Shown here one piece after another: positions 57,727-64,000 of a stretch of DNA of 64,000 nt. Positions within the stretch are counted from its first letter, which is position 1; every line of letters begins with the position of its first letter. Origin of the DNA: Phenylobacterium sp. (lineage in GTDB: Bacteria; Pseudomonadota; Alphaproteobacteria; Caulobacterales; Caulobacteraceae); NCBI RefSeq assembly GCF_030679875.1, contig NZ_JAUXSP010000002.1, forward strand, positions 124,001 to 188,000, written 5' to 3'. Made by a program: the position numbers and the translations under genes. The notes under the pieces are model-generated. The model did not search any database. It had not been told where the DNA came from and saw only the letters and a program-made list of their open reading frames with translations.

Positions 57727-58242
57727 TCAGCGGCGCAGCATGTCGATCTCGCCCTCGAAGCCCGACAGCCGCCACACTCCCTCGGTCTCTGTGAAGATCA
57801 GCAGGCAGGGCCCGTCCTTGCTTCGGGTCGCGCAGACCCGTCCGTCGTCCAGAGCCCGGAGAGAGCCGGCGATGGCCACCCGGCCGGGCAGGGGCTGGCT
57901 GGCGTCATAGCCGTAGTGTTCGGCCACCCCGCGGAACACCTGTGGGCGAACCAGCTGCTCGCTGGCGGCCTTGGCGATGGAGGGACCGAGCAGGGCGGCC
58001 AGGGCCCGCATCTCGTCATTGCCGCCGGCGCGGGTGGTCTCGGCGGCGATGCGGGCCTCGATCTGGCTGCGCAGGGCCGGGCGGTCCACGTGGCGATCAA
58101 AGGTCGCCTCGTCGCCGTCGCGGATGGCGGTCAGCAGGGTGTGGACGTCCCCGGCCGCGTCTAGCCGCTGGGCGCCCCCGGCGCAGGCGCTGAGCGTCAG
58201 GACAAGGGCGATCGGGATCAGCAGGCGCAGGGATTTCAGCAT
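57727..58242 (-). CDS. DUF2939-type lipoprotein
   Basis: 171 residues: MLKSLRLLIPIALVLTLSAC ends in the lipidated Cys20. The following TLLTAIRDGDEATFDRHVD and ALRSQIEARI match the DUF2939 family as I know it. The function is unknown; it should be anchored in the outer or inner membrane. GGAGG precedes the ATG at 58242. It is downstream of yggT and the DUF167 gene on the same strand. Confidence 0.82.
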   Translation of the reverse strand: MLKSLRLLIPIALVLTLSACAGGAQRLDAAGDVHTLLTAIRDGDEATFDRHVDRPALRSQIEARIAAETTRAGGNDEMRALAALLGPSIAKAASEQLVRPQVFRGVAEHYGYDASQPLPGRVAIAGSLRALDDGRVCATRSKDGPCLLIFTETEGVWRLSGFEGEIDMLRR

Positions 58243-58276
58243 CGGGGTCCTCCGGAAGCGGGAGATCAGGACCGCC

Positions 58277-58555
58277 TCAAGGTGGCGATCCGAAGGCGCG
58301 GGCGATCTCTTCATCCCCCAGATCGGCGATTTCGACCAGCTTCAGCCGCGCGGTTTCACCGGAGACGATCCTTATGCCGGAGCGGGGCCAGCGCAGCGAC
58401 TTGGCGAGAAAGGCGATGAGGGCGTCATTGGCCGCGCCGTCCACCGGGGCGGCCGAGACCCTGACCTTCAGATAGGCCCGGCCCTCCCCGTCCTGCCCCC
58501 ACCCGTCGGCGGCGTCCCGCCCGCCCCTGGGCGTCAGCCGCACGGCCAGGCGCAT
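58277..58555 (-). CDS. DUF167 (YggU-family) protein
   Basis: 92 residues with LTPRGGRDAADGW, VRVSAAPVDGAANDALI and RIVSGETARLKLVEI, the pattern of the YggU/UPF0235 family. The function is unknown. It follows the yggT-like gene at seven bases, the usual order of these two genes. Confidence 0.92.
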   Translation of the reverse strand: MRLAVRLTPRGGRDAADGWGQDGEGRAYLKVRVSAAPVDGAANDALIAFLAKSLRWPRSGIRIVSGETARLKLVEIADLGDEEIARAFGSPP

Positions 58556-58562
58556 GGGCGGC

Positions 58563-58877
58563 TCAGATGACCGGCGTGACCAGGGCGCGATAGAGCGCCG
58601 GCAACAGGATGTCCTTGGTCCCGATCAGCACCAGGATCACGATGATCGGGCTGATATCCACCCCACCCAGCGGCGGGATGATCCGCTGCACTGGCCGCAT
58701 CACCGGGGCGGTGATCGCCTCCAGGGCCCGGGCGATATTGTAGACGAACCGATTGCGCAGGTTGATCACGTCGAAGGCCACCAGCCAGGACAGGATCGCA
58801 TTGATGATGATCGCGTAGATCAACAGCTGGAGGATCGCCCCGATGATGAAGAAGACGAACTGGAGGATGGCGGCCAT
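58563..58877 (-). CDS. YggT-family membrane protein
   Basis: 104 residues with two long hydrophobic segments (FVFFIIGAILQLLIYAIIIN and IIVILVLIGTKDILLPAL) and the family pattern RFVYNIARALEAITAPVMRP and RRIIPPLGG-like sequence. YggT proteins are inner-membrane proteins linked to division or osmotic tolerance. It is the first gene of the yggT-yggU pair and is divergent from the tRNA-Ala gene. Confidence 0.92.
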   Translation of the reverse strand: MAAILQFVFFIIGAILQLLIYAIIINAILSWLVAFDVINLRNRFVYNIARALEAITAPVMRPVQRIIPPLGGVDISPIIVILVLIGTKDILLPALYRALVTPVI

Positions 58878-59007
58878 GGGGCGTCCCGATCTGACTTGAG
58901 CGCCGGTTCTAGCGGCCCCCGGTCCCCCCTGACAAGGCGGCGCCGCGCGCTTATCCGTTGAGCGGCTTGACAGAAATCCACCGCACGCCTAACTCCGCGC
59001 CTTCCTG

Positions 59008-59083
59008 GGGGCCGTAGCTCAGTTGGTAGAGCGCCTCGTTCGCAATGAGGAGGTCAGCGGTTCGATTCCGCTCGGCTCCACCA
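59008..59083 (+). tRNA. tRNA-Ala (CGC anticodon)
   Basis: 76 bases with a complete cloverleaf. The acceptor arm GGGGCCG pairs with CGGCTCC and contains the G3-U70 pair that identifies alanine tRNAs. The D-arm is GCTC/GAGC, the anticodon loop is TTCGCAA with CGC at positions 34-36, and the T-arm is AGCGG with TTCGATT. The 3' CCA is encoded. It reads GCG codons. Confidence 0.96.
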
Positions 59084-59188
59084 GGATTCTCCCCTGACGC
59101 AGACGACTATGACGCCGTGGTCTCTGGGGCGGGGAACCCAAGCCAGGGCGTGACGTTCTTCCAGCACACGCAACCCTGGAGAGATGTC

Positions 59189-59257
59189 ATGAACTCGATC
59201 ATCTATATTGTCGGCCTGGTCGTCGTCGTAGGCGCCGTGCTCGCCTTTGTGTTCTGA
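59189..59257 (+). CDS. 22-residue single-pass membrane miniprotein
   Basis: MNSIIYIVGLVVVVGAVLAFVF, one hydrophobic helix with almost nothing outside the membrane. GGAGAG lies five bases before the ATG. Similar very short proteins (MNxIIYIVGLxVVV) occur in alphaproteobacteria to my knowledge; their role is unknown. It lies about 100 bases after the tRNA gene. It is too short for ordinary gene finders. Confidence 0.65.
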   Translation: MNSIIYIVGLVVVVGAVLAFVF

Positions 59258-59280
59258 GACCAAGTGCTGTCCCGGTGAGC

Positions 59281-59313
59281 CGCTGCGAGTGCTGGAAACC
59301 TCCCCTCGCAGCG
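59281..59313 (+). terminator. Hairpin after the miniprotein gene
   Basis: CGCTGCGAG (59281-59289) and CTCGCAGCG (59305-59313) are perfect nine-base arms with a 15-base loop, followed by ACTCTCCCTT. It could end the miniprotein transcript. The rest of 59314-59467 shows no further structure I can name. Confidence 0.5.
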
Positions 59314-59467
59314 ACTCTCCCTTACTGAACACCACGCAGGGGTGTGTTTCCCCGTATCTTGACGCCAGGGTCGAGAGCCTGCGACAACTTGGCCGGCCAG
59401 GGTCTGACTAATCTTCGGTTAATCACCCGGCCTCTAGAACTGTTCCTCAAATTGGGGAGCTGTTTCA

Positions 59468-59779
59468 GTGGCGACGTGGCTGCTGGCGATCGGTCTGGGT
59501 GTCCTGAGCCTCGTGGCGGCCCTGGTTTTCGGCGCGGCCCCACGCGAAGCGAGCGCCGCCGCCGCCATCTTTCCCCCATGGTGGAGCGCCCCGCGGGCCC
59601 TGGCTGCGGCTGACCGGGCTGGGGCCGTCACGGGCGTCGGCGCCCAACCTTTCATCATTATAACCACCCGCGACCCCAACCGCTCACAGGATCGCGCCCT
59701 GGCTGCGTCGCTTCGCGCCCAGGGCGCTTGGCTTGTGGTCGATCCAGGCCTGGCAGGCCTGTGCGAGACCCCCGCATGA
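59468..59779 (+). CDS. Small membrane protein upstream of a chemoreceptor
   Basis: 103 residues: one N-terminal transmembrane segment ([20 protein letters not shown]), then [20 protein letters not shown] and a C-terminal part [18 protein letters not shown]. The topology suggests a short periplasmic domain. The start is GTG at 59468 with GGGGAG upstream. The methyl-accepting chemotaxis gene follows 79 bases after the stop, so the two may be co-transcribed. The function is unknown. Confidence 0.7.
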   Translation: MATWLLAIGLGVLSLVAALVFGAAPREASAAAAIFPPWWSAPRALAAADRAGAVTGVGAQPFIIITTRDPNRSQDRALAASLRAQGAWLVVDPGLAGLCETPA

Positions 59780-59858
59780 TCCTCCGCCCTTCCCGCTCCT
59801 TCCTGGCCGTCCCGGCCCTCCCGGCCGATCGGCCAGCCCTCGCAAGAGTTTACGCCCC

Positions 59859-61463
59859 ATGACTGGCTCCCGTGCGCTCACCCTCGAAGACCAGCGGGCC
59901 TTTGGCCTCAAGGTGCTGAATGGCCTGATCTGCCTGTTCATCCCCCTCGTGGGTCTGGCCGCCTTCTTGAATGACGGACCCTGGATGGGGCTCGGCTTGG
60001 CCGCGACGGCCTTGGCGGGCGCCTCGCTTTTGATGTCACGGACAGGCGGGGCCGCGGCGCGGCTGACCCTCAGCGTCGCGCTGATGGGGGCGGTGTCCCT
60101 GCTGGTCGCGGCCTTCGCCGGGGCGCCGTGGCAGGTGGACATGCACATGGCCTATTTCGCGGCCCTGGCGACCCTGATCGTGTTTTGCGACTGGCGAGTC
60201 ATCGTGGCCGGCGCCGGTACGGTGGCCGTCCATCACCTGGTGCTCAGCTTTGTTCTGCCTGCGGCGGTGTTCCCGGGCGGCGGCGACATCGGCCGGGTCC
60301 TGGTCCATGCGGTGATCCTGGTGATCGAGGCCGCAGTCCTGGTCTGGGCGGCCCTGCGGATCCTGCAGATGTTCGCCACCTCCACCGCTGCTGTCGCCGA
60401 CGCCGACGCCGCCCGCCAGGCCGCCGAGGGCGCGACCCTGGCGGTGGAACAGTCCCGGGCGGCCGAAGCCACCGCCGCCCAGGAACGCCTGGACCTTCAA
60501 CAGGCGGTGGACGAGGAGCGCAAGGCCGTGGTCGACGGCCTGGCGACGGGCCTGGGCAAGCTGGCCCAGGGGGTCCTCACCTATCGCATCAGCCAGGCCT
60601 TCACCCCCCAGTACGAGGCCCTGCGTCGGGACTTCAACAGCGCCGCCGAGCGATTGCAGGACGCTCTGGGCGTCATCGCCCAGGCCGCGACCAACATGAG
60701 CGGGGGGGCAGGCGAGATCAGTCAGGCCGCCGACGACCTCTCGCGGCGCACCGAACAGCAGGCCGCCGGTCTGGAGGAGACAGCTGCGGCCCTGGACGAG
60801 GTCACCGCCACGGTGCGCAAATCCGCCGAAGGCGCCAAGGAGGCGGCCGAGGTTGTCGCCCGCTCCCGCCAGGACGCCCAGAAGGCGGGCCAGGTGGTCG
60901 GCGACGCCGTTCAGGCTATGAGTGAGATCGAAAAGTCCTCCGAGCAGATCACCCAGATCATTGGCGTGATCGACGAGATCGCCTTCCAGACTAACCTTCT
61001 GGCCCTGAACGCCGGGGTCGAGGCCGCCCGGGCCGGCGACGCCGGCCGTGGCTTCGCCGTGGTCGCCTCCGAGGTCCGGGCTCTGGCCCAACGCTCGGCC
61101 GATGCGGCCAAGGAGATCAAGTCCCTGATCAGCGCTTCGTCGCAGCAGGTGGCCCAGGGAGTCGGCTTGGTCGGCCAGACCGGCGAGGCCCTGCAGCGGA
61201 TCGTCGCCCAGGTGGCCGAGATCGACGGACTGGTGCGAGAGATCGCCGCCGGCGCCCAGGAGCAGGCCACGGGCCTTCACGAGGTGAACGCGGCGGTAAA
61301 CGATATGGACCGGGTGACCCAGCAGAACGCCGCCATGGTCGAAGAGACCACCGCGGCCAGTCACGCCCTGGCCAGCGAGGCGCGCTTGTTGGCTGACAGT
61401 GTCGCGCGCTTCGATATCGGAACTCCGGGGGCCGCGACGGCGCTTGGCCGACGCGCCGCCTGA
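59859..61463 (+). CDS. Methyl-accepting chemotaxis protein
   Basis: 534 residues. The N-terminal 180 residues form about six hydrophobic segments with almost no periplasmic sensor, so the signal is probably read in or at the membrane. Helical linker and HAMP-like regions lead to the signalling domain, whose hairpin tip is [20 protein letters not shown], followed by [19 protein letters not shown], both conserved in chemoreceptors. Methylation-helix patterns ([16 protein letters not shown]) are visible. No CheB/CheR pentapeptide is evident at the C terminus. The ATG at 59859 has only a weak upstream AAGAG. Confidence 0.93.
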   Translation: MTGSRALTLEDQRAFGLKVLNGLICLFIPLVGLAAFLNDGPWMGLGLAATALAGASLLMSRTGGAAARLTLSVALMGAVSLLVAAFAGAPWQVDMHMAYFAALATLIVFCDWRVIVAGAGTVAVHHLVLSFVLPAAVFPGGGDIGRVLVHAVILVIEAAVLVWAALRILQMFATSTAAVADADAARQAAEGATLAVEQSRAAEATAAQERLDLQQAVDEERKAVVDGLATGLGKLAQGVLTYRISQAFTPQYEALRRDFNSAAERLQDALGVIAQAATNMSGGAGEISQAADDLSRRTEQQAAGLEETAAALDEVTATVRKSAEGAKEAAEVVARSRQDAQKAGQVVGDAVQAMSEIEKSSEQITQIIGVIDEIAFQTNLLALNAGVEAARAGDAGRGFAVVASEVRALAQRSADAAKEIKSLISASSQQVAQGVGLVGQTGEALQRIVAQVAEIDGLVREIAAGAQEQATGLHEVNAAVNDMDRVTQQNAAMVEETTAASHALASEARLLADSVARFDIGTPGAATALGRRAA

Positions 61464-61497
61464 AGACAGACGCGGCCCTGATCCGCTAAGGGGCGGT

Positions 61498-63141
61498 ATG
61501 CTGTCAGCCCCTGCTACCCTTCGCCTGCGCGCGCGTCTCCGACTCGCCACGGCCTCTCTCCGGAGGCTGCTGTCGGAGGGGGCGGCGCCGCATACCGACG
61601 CCGATCGGCTGCAGATCGAGGCGGAAATCGCCGACGGCGCCCGCATATCGGGCGGGTATTTCGCCCTGCTATTTTGTTCCTGTGGCATCGCCGCCCTGGG
61701 GCTGTTGCAATCCTCCGCCGCCGTGGTCATCGGCGCCATGCTGATCTCGCCTCTGATGGGGCCAATCATGGGCATGGGCATGGGTGTGGCCAGGCTCGAC
61801 GCCCGGGCCTTTGAGCGCGCCGCGGTGGCCCTGGCCCTGGGGGCGGCGGTTTCGGTGGCCGCCTCGGCGCTGATCGTCTGGGCCTCGCCGCTCAAGGACG
61901 TGACCCCGGAAATCCTCGCCCGGACCAGGCCCACCCTGTTGGATCTGGTGGTGGCCATCCTGTCGGGGTTCGTCGGCGCCTACGTCCTGATCACCAAGCG
62001 GCCGGGCGTTGTGGCCGGGGTGGCCATCGCCACGGCCCTGATGCCGCCACTGGCGGTGGTGGGGTATGGCCTGGCTACAGGGGCCTGGAACATGGCCGGG
62101 GGCGCCTTCCTGCTGTTCCTGACCAATGTGGTGGCCATCCTGGGGGCGGTGTTCGCCGTCGCCCGGCGCTACGGCTTCCAGCCGGCGGTCCGCGGCCGCA
62201 GGCGCTGGGAAGAGATGGCCCTGGTGGCGACCCTGCTGCTGCTGTCCCTGCCGCTCGCCGTCTCGCTTCGCGATATCGTCGTTGAGGCGCGAGAAACGGC
62301 CCGCGTGCGGGGCGCGATTCAGGCGGTGTTCGAGGCCGGCGATCAGCACATCACCGACCTGCAGGTGCTCGCCGGCGGCGGCGGCGTCGAGCAGGTGCGC
62401 GCCGTGGTGGTCACGGGGCGTTTCCAGGCCCAGGCTGAACAGCGGGTGGCCGAGGCCCTGGGCGGCGGCCCAGACGTGCAGATCGAACAGATTCTCACCG
62501 CCGATGGGCTGCCCCGGGCTGACCCCAGCGGCGGCGCCCTGGCCAACAGGGCGCTGGCCACCTCCAGGCCCTTGCGCACGACGCCGGAACAGAAGCTTCG
62601 GGACATGCTTGCGGGGGTGGGCGTGGTGGAGGCCGTCGAGGTGCACGAGGCCGGCCGCCTGCGCGCCTCGGTGCGCCTGAACCGGCCCGCGAGCCTGGAC
62701 GACTACGCCGCTCTGGAGGCCGCCGCCCAGCGCTTCCTGCCCGAGGTGAGCCTCGACCTGACCCCGCCCTTCCTTGATCTTCCGGTGATCGCCTTTGCGG
62801 AGGGCCGCAGCACCCTCGACCCGGCCGCCGAGCGCCGCGTGGCGCTGATCGCCTGGGCCTTCAGGCGATGGAACATTCAGGGGGCCGAAGTCGTTGGGTC
62901 GGCCAGCCCCGGACCTCGGGGGCCAAGGCCCCGGGATCTCCGTGTGGCCGAGGCCCGAGCGCAAGCCGTGGCCGATCGGCTGGAGGCCCTGGGCGTGCGC
63001 GACATTGAAATCAGAAGCGAGACGCCGGACGTCTCGCCACGGGACCCCTCGGCCCTGTGGTTCGCCGCTGTGCGCCCCCTGGGCCTGCCCGGCGCCGCTG
63101 ACCCTGCTGCAAACTCCAGCCCTGACGAGGTCGCCCCGTGA
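61498..63141 (+). CDS. DUF389 membrane protein with C-terminal OmpA-like domain
   Basis: 547 residues. A short N-terminal cytoplasmic region leads to six or so transmembrane segments of the DUF389 type, with GAMLISPLMGPIMGMGMG and TALMPPLAVVGYGL. A middle region (about 270-340) resembles a BON-like alpha/beta repeat. Residues 433-525 (FAEGRSTLDPAAERRVALIA, then LRVAEARAQAVADRLEALGV) look like an OmpA-type peptidoglycan-binding or OmpA-like fold. The start ATG follows AAGGGGCGG. The stop overlaps the permease GTG (GTGA). Function is unknown; the fusion is unusual to me. Confidence 0.75.
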   Translation: MLSAPATLRLRARLRLATASLRRLLSEGAAPHTDADRLQIEAEIADGARISGGYFALLFCSCGIAALGLLQSSAAVVIGAMLISPLMGPIMGMGMGVARLDARAFERAAVALALGAAVSVAASALIVWASPLKDVTPEILARTRPTLLDLVVAILSGFVGAYVLITKRPGVVAGVAIATALMPPLAVVGYGLATGAWNMAGGAFLLFLTNVVAILGAVFAVARRYGFQPAVRGRRRWEEMALVATLLLLSLPLAVSLRDIVVEARETARVRGAIQAVFEAGDQHITDLQVLAGGGGVEQVRAVVVTGRFQAQAEQRVAEALGGGPDVQIEQILTADGLPRADPSGGALANRALATSRPLRTTPEQKLRDMLAGVGVVEAVEVHEAGRLRASVRLNRPASLDDYAALEAAAQRFLPEVSLDLTPPFLDLPVIAFAEGRSTLDPAAERRVALIAWAFRRWNIQGAEVVGSASPGPRGPRPRDLRVAEARAQAVADRLEALGVRDIEIRSETPDVSPRDPSALWFAAVRPLGLPGAADPAANSSPDEVAP

Positions 63142-64000
63142 ACGACGCTCTGTTGGCCGGGCTGGTCCTCATCTTCGCCCTCACCCTGTTCGCCTGGGAC
63201 AAGGTGCGCCACGACCTGGTGGCGGTCTGCGCCCTGGGCGCCTGTCTGATCCTCGGCCTCACCACCCCCGACCAGGCCCTGCAGGGGTTTTCCGACCCCG
63301 CCGTGGTGGTCGTGGCCGCCGTGCTCATCATCGGCCGGGCGATCGAGCTGACCGGCGTGGCGGCGGCGGCGACCGCACGGCTGGCGGCCCTGCGCATGCC
63401 CTTTCCCCTGCAGCTCAGTATTCTGCTGATTGCGGCCGCGGCGCTCTCGGCCTTCATGAACAATATCGCCGCCCTGGCGATCACCATGCCGGTGGTGGCC
63501 AGCGTCTGTCGCGCCGCCCGCCTGCCGGCTGCTGCGGGCCTGATGCCGCTGGCCTTCGCCACCATCCTGGGGGGCATGACCACCCTGATCGGCACGCCCG
63601 CCAACCTGATCCTGTCCTCGGTCCGCCGGGAGGAGCTGGGCGAGCCTTTCGGCTTCTTCGCCATGTCGCCCCTCGGCGTCACCGTCGCCGGCGCTGGCCT
63701 GCTCTATCTCTGCCTGATCGGCTGGCGGCTGACCCCCCGGCGGAGTGGCGAGGAAGCCGCCAGCGGCGGGCGCAACGTGTTCGAGCTCATCCCGCCCAAG
63801 GCTGAGCTTGGTGAAGACGGCAAGCCGGTGGAGATCGACCACGAGGCCCTGTTCGCCGAGATCAAGGCCTCGGGCGCCCATGTTCTGGCCGTGATCCGTC
63901 GCCATCGACGGATCAAGCTGGACAAGCTCGACCGGCTGGCGCCCACCGACCGGGTGCTGGTGGTCTCGCCTGAGGACCCCTGGGACCTGGCCAACAAGCT
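63138..64000 (+). CDS. SLC13/DASS-type permease with RCK_C-like domain, N-terminal part
   Basis: 287 codons are visible; the gene continues past the right edge. It has many hydrophobic segments, with the family motif NNIAALAITMPVV and GMTTLIGTPANLIL, as in divalent anion/sodium symporters and ArsB-like permeases. After VFELIPPKAEL comes a cytoplasmic region (HVLAVIRRHRRIKLDKLDRLAPTDRVLV) resembling a TrkA-C regulatory domain. The GTG at 63138 overlaps the stop of the DUF389 gene in the form GTGA, so translation is coupled. The substrate (sulfate, dicarboxylate or other anion) cannot be told. Confidence 0.85.
   Translation, partial: MNDALLAGLVLIFALTLFAWDKVRHDLVAVCALGACLILGLTTPDQALQGFSDPAVVVVAAVLIIGRAIELTGVAAAATARLAALRMPFPLQLSILLIAAAALSAFMNNIAALAITMPVVASVCRAARLPAAAGLMPLAFATILGGMTTLIGTPANLILSSVRREELGEPFGFFAMSPLGVTVAGAGLLYLCLIGWRLTPRRSGEEAASGGRNVFELIPPKAELGEDGKPVEIDHEALFAEIKASGAHVLAVIRRHRRIKLDKLDRLAPTDRVLVVSPEDPWDLANK

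Noticed and set aside
59431..59434. Single TTAA before the 103-residue protein as a CtrA site
   Set aside because: Only one half-site is present; no second TTAA at the seven-base spacing.

Overview
This is a 64 kb piece of a GC-rich alphaproteobacterial chromosome, almost certainly from the Caulobacteraceae (a Caulobacter/Phenylobacterium-like organism). The evidence is a DnaA close to the Caulobacter type beside rpsT, a full CtrA half-site pair (TTAA-N7-TTAA), GANTC (CcrM) sites crowding the dnaA leader, the alphaproteobacterial LexA box GTTC-N7-GTTC, an imuA-imuB-dnaE2 mutasome and a serC-type leader. I see no prophage, transposon, IS element, CRISPR array or integron. The window is densely packed core chromosome with small palindromic intergenic repeats.

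Layout. 1-5.2 kb: end of a MoeB/ThiF gene, hslVU protease, then the EF-P modification set (epmB, epmA, efp). 5.2-9 kb: Ku, a secreted type-B carboxylesterase, an HWE histidine kinase. 9-14.5 kb: LexA-controlled imuA-imuB-dnaE2. 14.7-17.2 kb: NUDIX hydrolase, PiT phosphate transporter, small secreted protein. 17.3-20.3 kb: serC-serA with a structured leader. 20.3-23.9 kb: a membrane protein whose start codon abuts a perfect palindrome, a CtrA-box-associated small protein, a hybrid histidine kinase, a secreted Gly/Tyr/Gln-tailed protein. 24-28 kb: PhzF-like protein, thiD plus a coupled nucleotidyltransferase-like gene, an SDR, folP. 28.1-31.6 kb: ftsH, rpsU (apparently starting with CTG), COQ9. 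31.6-35.8 kb: purE-purK, a diguanylate cyclase coupled to an RluF-type pseudouridine synthase, an esterase. 35.8-42.4 kb: otsB-otsA-ligD facing zwf. 42.4-50.3 kb: coaBC-dut, a lipoprotein with a toxin-like domain, ubiE-ubiB, mutM, a TraB/GumN protein, a crotonase, a GDSL esterase. 50.3-56.8 kb: rpsT, dnaA, then pnp, rpsO, truB, rbfA. 56.9-59.1 kb: dienelactone hydrolase, DUF2939 lipoprotein, YggU, YggT, tRNA-Ala(CGC). 59.2-64 kb: two tiny membrane proteins, a chemoreceptor, a DUF389/OmpA-like fusion and the start of an SLC13-type permease.

Themes. DNA damage tolerance and repair recur: Ku, LigD, ImuA/ImuB/DnaE2, MutM, Dut. Ku has an EcfG (general stress sigma) promoter-like sequence, and ligD lies directly behind the trehalose genes otsBA, suggesting a stress-induced NHEJ plus osmoprotection programme. 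Translation is a second theme: EF-P with its beta-lysylation enzymes, rpsU, rpsT, rpsO, rbfA, truB, RluF. The most noteworthy observations are the CTG-started rpsU, the 36-bp perfect palindrome that would bury the ribosome-binding site of a small membrane protein, the lipoprotein carrying a BECR-toxin-like domain, the DUF389/OmpA-like fusion coupled to a permease, and the GANTC-rich dnaA leader.
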